Below, piece by piece: positions 17,531-24,683 of a stretch of 56,702 bases of DNA. Positions within the stretch are counted from its first letter, which is position 1, and each line of letters opens with the position of its first letter. The position numbers were made by a program, and so were the translations under genes. This DNA is from Candidatus Cryptobacteroides avistercoris (GTDB lineage Bacteria > Bacteroidota > Bacteroidia > Bacteroidales > UBA932). A model generated the notes under the pieces. That model saw only the letters and a program-made list of their open reading frames with translations, was not told the origin of the DNA and made no database searches. Location: positions 1 through 56,702 of the forward strand of contig JADILW010000066.1 in NCBI GenBank assembly GCA_017695095.1, in the 5' to 3' direction.

Positions 17531-19612
17531 ATGGCGTTACTTGAGAAAATACGCGTTAAGTTCGGCATCGTGATTTCCGTGATAATCGCGCTGGCCCTTC
17601 TTTCGTTCATCATCGACCCCGGAACCCTGGAGTCCGCCCTCAACTCGATGTCATCGAAGTATGATGTCGGAAAGATAGCGGGAAAGAGGATATCCTACAA
17701 CGAGTTCCAGTCTGAAGTTGACAAATACACGACCATCAACGAGCTCATGACCGGCAGCTCCGCTCAGACCGAGCAGATGCAGCAGCAGATCAGAGACGCC
17801 GCATGGCAGGAGCTCGTCGACAAGTACATGTTCATCGACAACGCCATGGCGGCGGGAATCCATGTCGGTGAGGCCGAACTTGTCGACCTTGTGTCAGGCG
17901 AGTCACTCTCTCCCGTGATGGCGCAGAATCCGGTGTTCTTCGACGAATCCGGCAACTTCTCCCTCGACATGCTCAACGCGTTCATCGCCAACGTCAACCA
18001 GGACCAGACCGGACAGCTCCGTCTCTACTGGAACTATCTCCAGAACAGCATCAACACCCAGCAGTACTACCAGAAGTACAGCGCGCTGTTCAACGCCGGC
18101 AACTATGAGAACGCTCTTCAGCTCGCCGACGACCTCGATTTCAACAACACCACCGCCGACGTGGACTATTGCTATGTCTCCTATCCCATCGGCACCGACA
18201 GCACCATAGTCGTCGGCGACTCTGAAATCAAGGATTACTACAACAGCCACAAGAAGTTCTTCAAGCAGACCGCCAACCGCGAGATAGAGTATGTAGTGTT
18301 CGAGGTTGTTCCTTCGGAGGCCGACGTGCTCGCCACCAGCGACGAGATGGACGCAGCCTACGAGGAATTCCAGACCACCGACAACATGAGAGCCTTCCTG
18401 CTCAGGAACTCGGAGGAGTCCCTCTCGGAGTACTGGTACAAGAACGGAGACCTCAACACCCTCAACGGCGAGCTCAACGAGTACATCTTCAACAGAAAGG
18501 AGGATGTCACCCCCGTCATAAAGTCAGGAAACACCTTCCTCGCCGCCCGCGTGATGGACAGCAAGATGCTTCCGGATTCCGTGTTCGTCAAGCATATCCT
18601 GCTTCAGGGCGATGATGCAGCACACGTGGCTGACAGCCTCGTCGGAGTGATCAGCAGGGGAGGAAACTTCTCCAACCTCGCCGCAGCCTACTCGGCTGAC
18701 CAGTCAAGCGCCGCCGACGGAGAGCTCGGAAGCATAGGCTGGATGACCCAGACCTACATGATTCCCGGATTCGAGTCAGTGATCGAAGCCCGTGTAGGCC
18801 GTCCTTTCGTGCTTGAAACCCAGTATGGAACCCATGTGGTTCTCGTGACCGAGAGGACCGAGCCCGTGCTCAAGAAGCAGGTCGCCATTCTCGAGAAGAC
18901 CGCTCTTGCCAGCAGGGACACCTTCAACGAGTATTATGCCCAGGCCAACACCTTCGCCACCCTCGCCGGCGGAAGCTATGAGGGCTATCTGAGGGCCGTG
19001 GATTCCACCAAGGTCTACTCTCACCCCGTCACCATCACCGAAGCCACTTCCAACTACGGAGCCATCGACAACGCCAAGGAGGTGACCAGATGGGCTTTCG
19101 ACGCCAAGGAAGGCAAGGCTTCGGAGATCATAACCGTCAACAACAACTACTTCTTCATAGCCACCGTCACCAAGATCAACAAGGAGGGTTACGCTCCCGT
19201 CGAGGATGCGGCTTCCCTGATCGAGCAGAGGCTCTACGCCCTCAAGATTCAGGACAAGGTCCTTTCCGACGTCAAGAGCAAGATCAGCGGAATCAGCAGC
19301 ATAGAGGACGCTGCTAAGGTGCTCGGTGTTGAAGTCGACAGGAGCGAGGCCGTTTCGCTCGGCTCCACCACCGTGGATCCCGCCCTGCTCGGAGCTGTTT
19401 CCGCCGCTCCCGAGGGAACTCTCTTCGGCCCCGTGCCCGGAACCATGGGCGTGTATGTGTTGAACGTTTCCAACAGGGAGACCGGAAGCTTCTACACTGA
19501 GACCGACGCAAGGAATCTAGCCGCCCAGAAGTCACAGTACATGTCGCAGCTCATCCTTTCAGTGATGTCGGAATACGACGACGTGGTTGACAACCGCGCA
19601 AGGTTCTTCTAG
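17531..19612 (+). CDS. Membrane-anchored peptidyl-prolyl isomerase / chaperone (PpiD/SurA-like)
   Basis: This periplasmic folding factor, anchored in the inner membrane, assists outer membrane proteins. The 693-residue protein has one N-terminal membrane segment (about 12-29, ISVIIALALLSFIID) and a SurA_N/SurA_N_3-like chaperone region. A parvulin domain spans about 345-450 (FVKHILLQGDD .. DGELGSIGWM .. PFVLETQYGTHVVLVT). The C-terminal region is extended. It is the last gene of the coaX-lptC cluster and is followed by a strong terminator. Confidence 0.9.
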   Translation: MALLEKIRVKFGIVISVIIALALLSFIIDPGTLESALNSMSSKYDVGKIAGKRISYNEFQSEVDKYTTINELMTGSSAQTEQMQQQIRDAAWQELVDKYMFIDNAMAAGIHVGEAELVDLVSGESLSPVMAQNPVFFDESGNFSLDMLNAFIANVNQDQTGQLRLYWNYLQNSINTQQYYQKYSALFNAGNYENALQLADDLDFNNTTADVDYCYVSYPIGTDSTIVVGDSEIKDYYNSHKKFFKQTANREIEYVVFEVVPSEADVLATSDEMDAAYEEFQTTDNMRAFLLRNSEESLSEYWYKNGDLNTLNGELNEYIFNRKEDVTPVIKSGNTFLAARVMDSKMLPDSVFVKHILLQGDDAAHVADSLVGVISRGGNFSNLAAAYSADQSSAADGELGSIGWMTQTYMIPGFESVIEARVGRPFVLETQYGTHVVLVTERTEPVLKKQVAILEKTALASRDTFNEYYAQANTFATLAGGSYEGYLRAVDSTKVYSHPVTITEATSNYGAIDNAKEVTRWAFDAKEGKASEIITVNNNYFFIATVTKINKEGYAPVEDAASLIEQRLYALKIQDKVLSDVKSKISGISSIEDAAKVLGVEVDRSEAVSLGSTTVDPALLGAVSAAPEGTLFGPVPGTMGVYVLNVSNRETGSFYTETDARNLAAQKSQYMSQLILSVMSEYDDVVDNRARFF

Positions 19613-19634
19613 GATTCTGGACAAGACTGAAAGA

Positions 19635-19668
19635 ACAAAGAAGCCGGAGAATTCTCCGGCTTCTTTGT
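19635..19668. terminator. Bidirectional terminator
   Basis: The near-perfect palindrome ACAAAGAAGCCGGAGA/TCTCCGGCTTCTTTGT sits between the convergent ppiD-like gene and a methyltransferase gene. It is flanked by A-rich and T-rich sides, so it can serve both strands. Confidence 0.85.
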
Positions 19669-19669
19669 T

Positions 19670-20383
19670 TTACCTGTTGAAAGTGGCCGTTATCGCCACG
19701 TAACTGCCCCTGTCGCAGCCCTCGGAAGGTTCTTCGACCGAGGAGTCGGAATGGAGCGGAACGCGCGTCAGAGTCTGCATGAAGCGGAAATCCGAGTACC
19801 CGCTTCTGCGCAGGCACTCCACTTTCTCCTCAGTGGTCCTCCAGTTGGCCATGGCCACGAATTCTATGGGGTAGGGGTTGGGAGGGCAGACTCCCTGCAG
19901 CATCGGATGGTCCCAGGTTCCGAGAGTCTTGGCCAGATTGTAGAGCAGAGCGTAGGAACTCTCCTTGGGGATGTCGATGACCACGGCCCTGCCGCCGCTG
20001 CGCAGGAAGCGCGAGGTGTTGTCGAAGGCTTTCTGAAGGTCGTTGATGTAGCAGGGGCAGCCGTTGAAGAGCAGGGTGTCGAACCTGCCTTCGAGTTCGG
20101 GAGCGCAGACTTCCTCCGCTGTGCCTATGGTCACCTCCATGCCCCTCTTTCCGGCGATCTCGGCCATGCTGACCGAGGGCTCTATGCCGCAGCTGACGCT
20201 GATTCCGTAGCGCTTCTGCATTATCATCTCGAAGAGACCGCTTCCGCAGCCTATCGAAAGCACCTTTCCCGCATTTTCGAGAGTCCTGGCAACCAGCGCG
20301 GCCTCGGTTTCGAGTACGTTGGCGTTCTTGATGAACCAGGCGTCGTACTCGGCCGCGTATCTGTCGTATGCTTCGTATCCCAT
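19670..20383 (-). CDS. Class I SAM-dependent methyltransferase
   Basis: The 237-residue protein has the SAM-binding motif I VLSIGCGSGLFE (about residues 40-51) and the later segments FDTLLFNGCPCYINDL and GGRAVVIDIP that fit a Rossmann methyltransferase. The N-terminal WFIKNANVLETEAALVARTL resembles small-molecule methyltransferases of the UbiE/COQ5 type, but the substrate is not deducible. It starts 4 bp downstream of the ychF stop codon and is probably co-transcribed with it. Confidence 0.85.
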   Translation of the reverse strand: MGYEAYDRYAAEYDAWFIKNANVLETEAALVARTLENAGKVLSIGCGSGLFEMIMQKRYGISVSCGIEPSVSMAEIAGKRGMEVTIGTAEEVCAPELEGRFDTLLFNGCPCYINDLQKAFDNTSRFLRSGGRAVVIDIPKESSYALLYNLAKTLGTWDHPMLQGVCPPNPYPIEFVAMANWRTTEEKVECLRRSGYSDFRFMQTLTRVPLHSDSSVEEPSEGCDRGSYVAITATFNR

Positions 20384-20387
20384 GCGC

Positions 20388-21488
20388 CTAGACGTTGAAC
20401 AGGAAGTGCATGATGTCGCCGTCCTGCACCACGTAGTCCTTGCCTTCTATGCCCATCTTGCCTGCCGCGCGGACGGCGGCTTCGGTCTTGTAGGTCACGA
20501 AATCCTCGTATTTGATCACCTCGGCGCGGATGAACCCCTTCTCGAAATCGGAATGTATGACTCCGGCGGCCTTGGGTGCCTTGTCGCCGGCGTGGATGGT
20601 CCATGCGCGGCATTCGTCGGCTCCGGCCGTGAAGAAGGTCTGCAGCCCGAGCAGGTGGTAGGCGCCCTGGATGAGCCTCACGGCTCCGGATTCCTCAAGC
20701 CCCATCTCCTCCAGGAAGACCTTGCGGTCGTCGTAGTCCTCGAGCTCGGCTATCTCGGCTTCGGTACGGGCGGAAATCACGAGAATCTCGGCGTTTTCGT
20801 CGGCTACCGCCTTCCTCACAGCTTTCACATAGGCGTTTCCGTTCGCCGCCGAGGCGTCGTCGACATTGCAGACATACATCACCGGCTTGTTGGTGAGCAG
20901 GAATAGGTCTCTGGCGATTGCCGCCTCCTCTTCGTTGGCGGGCACCACGGTGCGGCAGGATTTGCCCTGCTCCAGAGCCTCCTTGTAGCGGACGAGCAGG
21001 TCGGCCAGCTTTCTGGCCTCCTTGTCTCCAGCCTTGCCGGCCTTCTCCGCCTTGGCGAGGCGGGATTCGATGGTCTCCAGGTCCTTTATCTGAAGTTCCA
21101 TGTCCACGACCTCCTTGTCCCTTACCGGGTCCACCGAGCCGTCGACATGCACCACGTTGTCGTCGTCGAAGCAGCGGAGCACGTGGAGAATGGCGTCGCA
21201 TTCGCGTATGTTGGCCAGGAACTGGTTTCCGAGGCCTTCTCCGTGGCTGGCACCCTTCACCAGACCTGCGATGTCCACTATGTCCACCGTGGCCGGGATG
21301 GTCCTCTGGGGCTTGCATATCTCCGCAAGCCTGTCCAGCCTGCGGTCGGGCACGTTAGTGGAACCGAGATTTGGTTCGATGGTGCAGAAAGGGAAGTTGG
21401 CGCTCTGGGCCTTGCCTGAGCTTATGCAGTTGAAGAGAGTGGATTTGCCCACGTTGGGCAGTCCTACTATTCCGCATTTGAGTGACAT
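20388..21488 (-). CDS. ychF: Redox-regulated ATPase YchF
   Basis: YchF is an Obg-family P-loop ATPase (it prefers ATP to GTP) that binds ribosomes. The 366-residue protein starts MSLKCGIVGLPNVGKSTLFN, matching the family's usual N-terminus. I therefore used this ATG rather than an upstream TTG at 21515. It also has DIAGLVKGASHGEGLGN, the NVDD-type specificity region and the C-terminal TGS domain ending FLFNV. A methyltransferase follows 4 bp downstream. Confidence 0.96.
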   Translation of the reverse strand: MSLKCGIVGLPNVGKSTLFNCISSGKAQSANFPFCTIEPNLGSTNVPDRRLDRLAEICKPQRTIPATVDIVDIAGLVKGASHGEGLGNQFLANIRECDAILHVLRCFDDDNVVHVDGSVDPVRDKEVVDMELQIKDLETIESRLAKAEKAGKAGDKEARKLADLLVRYKEALEQGKSCRTVVPANEEEAAIARDLFLLTNKPVMYVCNVDDASAANGNAYVKAVRKAVADENAEILVISARTEAEIAELEDYDDRKVFLEEMGLEESGAVRLIQGAYHLLGLQTFFTAGADECRAWTIHAGDKAPKAAGVIHSDFEKGFIRAEVIKYEDFVTYKTEAAVRAAGKMGIEGKDYVVQDGDIMHFLFNV

Positions 21489-21512
21489 TGCGTGTGTGTT
21501 GTTAAGGGGCTC

Positions 21513-21520
21513 CAAAGTTA
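21513..21520 (-). promoter_or_regulatory. Predicted -7 element of the ychF promoter
   Basis: On the minus strand this reads TAACTTTG, matching TAnnTTTG, 25 bp upstream of the ychF ATG. The same octamer precedes mutS, rnhB and tRNA-Ser in this window. Confidence 0.55.
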
Positions 21521-21544
21521 CTCAAAATTCGCTATATTCACGCT

Positions 21545-22393
21545 ATGAAACTTGCTGTGATAAAACTTCTCGCGCTGCTGCTCCCGGCAGCCGCGGCCTG
21601 CGCGCAGGACTCTCTGCTCGTGGTATTCTGGAATGTGGAGAATTTTTTCGACTACCGGTCCGAAGCCGCCCCGCAGTACTGGACCAGAGGGCGCTTCTAT
21701 GCCAAGTGCGACGCCGTGGCCAAGACGCTGATGCGCATCTCCGACGCCTGCGGACGCTTTCCCGACATCGTGGGCTTCGCCGAAGTGGAGAACTCCTTCG
21801 TGATGAGGAGCATGGTCTCGTCGACCCTTCTGCGCAAGCTCGGCTACCGCATCGTGCACTATGAATCCCCCGACCACCGCGGCATAGACTGCGGGCTCAT
21901 CTATCGTGAGCCGTCCCTTAGGCTGCGCGGAAGCGGCCCGAAGCATGTCTGCGACAGCAGCGGGGCGCCGATGGCCACCAGGGACATCCTGCTGGCGGAG
22001 TTTGACGGACTCGCGGTGCTGGTGAACCACCATCCATCGAAGATAGGCGGCAAGTCAGACCGGCGGGAGGCGGCGATGGCGCGCATGCTGGAGGTGAAGG
22101 ACTCGCTGCTGGCGGCCGGCTGCCCGAGGGTGCTGGCGATAGGAGACTTCAACGAGGAGCTCTGGCCGGATGCGGAGGAGGGGACGCTCAAATACAACGG
22201 CGGCTGGGAGAAGATAGACGGGTGGTTCGGCTTCGGGGAATTCGCGGTCGAGGAGAAGGTGTTCGCGGACCCGGTGCTGCTGACGCCCGACAAGGCTTTC
22301 GGAGGGATGAAACCGCGCCGCTGCTTCGTGGGACCCCGCTACGAAGGGGGAGTCAGCGACCATCTTCCGATAGTGCTGACGGTAACTTTCTGA
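21545..22393 (+). CDS. Exported endonuclease/exonuclease/phosphatase (EEP) family protein
   Basis: The 282-residue protein has a signal peptide (about 1-21, ending AAACAQ). The EEP fold motifs that follow are VVFWNVENFFD (about 26-36), the metal-binding Glu region GFAEVENSFVMRSM, VNHHPSKIGG, AIGDFNEELW and the C-terminal SDHLPIVLTVTF with the Asp-His pair. Members cleave phosphodiester or phosphomonoester bonds, and extracytoplasmic relatives include nucleases and sphingomyelinases. The actual substrate is unknown. It is divergent from ychF and convergent with the CpXC gene. Confidence 0.88.
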   Translation: MKLAVIKLLALLLPAAAACAQDSLLVVFWNVENFFDYRSEAAPQYWTRGRFYAKCDAVAKTLMRISDACGRFPDIVGFAEVENSFVMRSMVSSTLLRKLGYRIVHYESPDHRGIDCGLIYREPSLRLRGSGPKHVCDSSGAPMATRDILLAEFDGLAVLVNHHPSKIGGKSDRREAAMARMLEVKDSLLAAGCPRVLAIGDFNEELWPDAEEGTLKYNGGWEKIDGWFGFGEFAVEEKVFADPVLLTPDKAFGGMKPRRCFVGPRYEGGVSDHLPIVLTVTF

Positions 22394-22401
22394 ATGTCGC
22401 G

Positions 22402-22992
22402 CTATGCGAAGAATCGTGAAAGCCAGTCCTGGTTGATTTCAGAGAGTCCGGTCGCGGCCTGTCTCATCGCCGGGTTGCGGTTCACGATGCCGGCGCAGTC
22501 CTCGTAGACCTTGAAGCCCACCTCGACCATCTGCATCTGCCCGTCTTCGGGATAGGTGAAGGTCATCTCGGAGTCGGCCCCGCCGAGCTTGAAGAACTTG
22601 AGCCGGACGTCTTTGCCGAGTTCGTGGCAGGTCACGTACTTGCACATTTCGATGACTATGTCGTCGAGGCCGGAGTCAAATATGTTGATTTTCTCGACGA
22701 GCTCCCCGACACTGCGCACCTGCCGTCCCGTGTAGCCTTCGGGAAGGTCTTCCGAACGCACCGGAGAGGGGGAGAGCAGTATCATCAGCTTCTCGCCGGG
22801 GTCATGGTAGAGGAAGGGAAGGTTGAGCAGGTTGGCGCTTCCGCATTCCGGGCAGGTCCAGAGGAACAGGGAGCCGCTCCTGACCTGCTGCTTGAGTTCA
22901 GGATTCAGGGCCACGTTGACGCTGCTCGCGTATTCAAGTTCCGTGGTCTTTCCGCAGCTGCGGCAGCTTACTTTTTCCTTTTGTCCACCCAT
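22402..22992 (-). CDS. CpXC domain protein
   Basis: The predicted zinc-binding protein of about 196 residues starts MGGQKEKVSCRSCGK. Two cysteine pairs are visible, CRSCG near the N-terminus and CPECG about 45 residues later, followed by LPFLYHDPGEKLMILLSP; these are the marks of the CpXC family. The C-terminal half has no recognised motif. The start could also be two codons upstream at 22998. It overlaps the 3' end of the small membrane protein gene by about 25 bp, so the two are translationally linked. Confidence 0.75.
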   Translation of the reverse strand: MGGQKEKVSCRSCGKTTELEYASSVNVALNPELKQQVRSGSLFLWTCPECGSANLLNLPFLYHDPGEKLMILLSPSPVRSEDLPEGYTGRQVRSVGELVEKINIFDSGLDDIVIEMCKYVTCHELGKDVRLKFFKLGGADSEMTFTYPEDGQMQMVEVGFKVYEDCAGIVNRNPAMRQAATGLSEINQDWLSRFFA

Positions 22993-23258
22993 ACCCATAT
23001 CTTGTAGACGCAGAATCCCCAGACCAGGAAGATGGCGAGATAGAGAAGGTAGGGGAGCGAGGTCTTGAACGCGTCCCATGCCAGGTATTTCTCGAATTCG
23101 GGGATGTCGGCGTAGTAGTAGGCTCCGGCTCCGAAGTCAAGCTCCTCCTGGAGTCCGAGGCCGTTGGCCATTATGTATATCACGGCGACCAGCGTTATCG
23201 CGCATACGATGATGCTCGACAACGCCCAGCCGGAGATATGTTTCCTATTCTTAGTCAA
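22968..23258 (-). CDS. Small two-transmembrane protein of unknown function
   Basis: The 96-residue protein has two clear hydrophobic helices (about 9-33, IIVCAITLVAVIYIMANGLG; and about 68-90, LPYLLYLAIFLVWGFCVYKI) and a basic tail WVDKRKK. I do not recognise a family. Its start overlaps the end of the YeiH-type transporter gene by 8 bp, and its end overlaps the CpXC gene. The three genes look like one unit, and this protein may be an accessory subunit of the transporter. Confidence 0.7.
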   Translation of the reverse strand: MTKNRKHISGWALSSIIVCAITLVAVIYIMANGLGLQEELDFGAGAYYYADIPEFEKYLAWDAFKTSLPYLLYLAIFLVWGFCVYKIWVWVDKRKK

Positions 23259-24606
23259 GGGTCGGAACGGGGAAGAGCACGCCTGACAGAAGCAGCCATA
23301 CCATCGCCATGGTGAGCACGATGTTGAACAGCTGGCCTACGATATAGAGCCACACGACCTTTCCGCCGTGGAGCTGGCTCACGATTTCCTTGAAGTTGGT
23401 GTCGAGGCCTATGCTCACGAACGCCAGCACGAACGCCCAGTTCTTGTACTGGTCGAGCACCCCGTTGATGGCGGACACCTTGTCGGGGCCGAAAGCGGGC
23501 TGGATGATGAAGGACGCGATCAGCGAGGCCGCGAAGAATCCGAGGATGAACTTAGGGAAGCGCCTCCATATCTCGATGGCGCCCACCTTCTCGACCGAAC
23601 CTGACTCGGAGGGCTCCACGCGGGTGGCGAAGAAGAGCGACACGAAGAACGCGACGAAGCCTATCAGGATGTTCTGGATGGACTTCACGAGCACCGCGGC
23701 TGTCTGGGCCTCCTCTCCGAGCGCGGTTCCGGCTACCACCACGGCTCCGGTGCTGTCGACGGTACCGCCGATCAGCGCTCCACCCATGATGGGCGACATT
23801 CCGACCGCCTCGATGATGGGAGGCATCGCAACCATCATGATCACGGTGAAGATGATGGAGATGGACACGGCCACGGTGAGGTCGGTCTTCTTGCAGTTGG
23901 CGGCTGCTCCGGTGGCGATGGCCGCGGAAGTGCCGCAGACGCTGGTCGCCGACGCGAGCGTGATCACGAGGGGCTTGTTCTTGATCTTGAGCACCTTGGT
24001 GCCGAACCACCACATGAAGATTATGCAGAGAGGACACACCACCCATGAGATTCCGAGTCCGTAGAGTCCGAACTTGGCGATGTTCGAGAACAGCACGGAG
24101 AAGCCCATTACCACCAGGCCGGCCTTGATGTAGAATTCAGTCTTGACCGCGGGCCTGAGCCACTTGGGCACTCCCACGGTGTTGGACACCAGGAGTCCGA
24201 CGATGAGGGCCCAGAAAGCCCATTCGAGATAGCGGTTGAGGGTGAACTCTGCGCTGATGAGACGCACGATGACCGCAAGTACGAAGACGCCGACGAAAGC
24301 GGGGAAGTATTTCCTTGCCTTCTCTCCGAGGAGTCTTGCGCCTGCGGTGAACAATATTCCGAGTACTGCGAACGTGAGCAGCAGCCTGGTCCAGAAAGCG
24401 GGGGAGCTCATCTGCTCTCCGAGAGGAGTCACATTTGTCGCTGCCGCTTCTCCCCAACCCCAGGTCTTGAAGTTGAAAGCGGAGAAGTCAAAGGCTCCGG
24501 TCAACACTGACACACATCCTAAAGCGATGACTATGAAGCCAATCCAAACGGCGAGCCAGTCTTCTGTGGTCCAGAGCTGCGCCCAGGAACTTTTCTTTTT
24601 TTCCAT
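23251..24606 (-). CDS. YeiH-family putative sulfate exporter
   Basis: The 451-residue polytopic inner membrane protein has about ten or more hydrophobic helices. Segments typical of the conserved hypothetical 698/YeiH family include the KTEFYIKAGLVVMGFSVLFS region, SATSVCGTSAAIATGAA and GGTVDSTGAVVVAGTALGEEA. The family is annotated as putative sulfate exporters; the substrate is not proven. It is the first gene of a three-gene set with the small membrane protein and the CpXC protein. A TATCTTTG promoter element lies 36 bp upstream. Confidence 0.88.
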   Translation of the reverse strand: MEKKKSSWAQLWTTEDWLAVWIGFIVIALGCVSVLTGAFDFSAFNFKTWGWGEAAATNVTPLGEQMSSPAFWTRLLLTFAVLGILFTAGARLLGEKARKYFPAFVGVFVLAVIVRLISAEFTLNRYLEWAFWALIVGLLVSNTVGVPKWLRPAVKTEFYIKAGLVVMGFSVLFSNIAKFGLYGLGISWVVCPLCIIFMWWFGTKVLKIKNKPLVITLASATSVCGTSAAIATGAAANCKKTDLTVAVSISIIFTVIMMVAMPPIIEAVGMSPIMGGALIGGTVDSTGAVVVAGTALGEEAQTAAVLVKSIQNILIGFVAFFVSLFFATRVEPSESGSVEKVGAIEIWRRFPKFILGFFAASLIASFIIQPAFGPDKVSAINGVLDQYKNWAFVLAFVSIGLDTNFKEIVSQLHGGKVVWLYIVGQLFNIVLTMAMVWLLLSGVLFPVPTLD

Positions 24607-24641
24607 CTTTTTCGATGTCCGGTTTTAGGTTTCCAATCTGA

Positions 24642-24649
24642 CAAAGATA
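24642..24649 (-). promoter_or_regulatory. Predicted -7 element of the YeiH-type operon promoter
   Basis: On the minus strand this reads TATCTTTG, fitting TAnnTTTG, 36 bp before the start codon. No clear -33 element was found. Confidence 0.45.
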
Positions 24650-24683
24650 ATAAAAAATGCTAACTTGCCGCGTCCGGCCTTTT

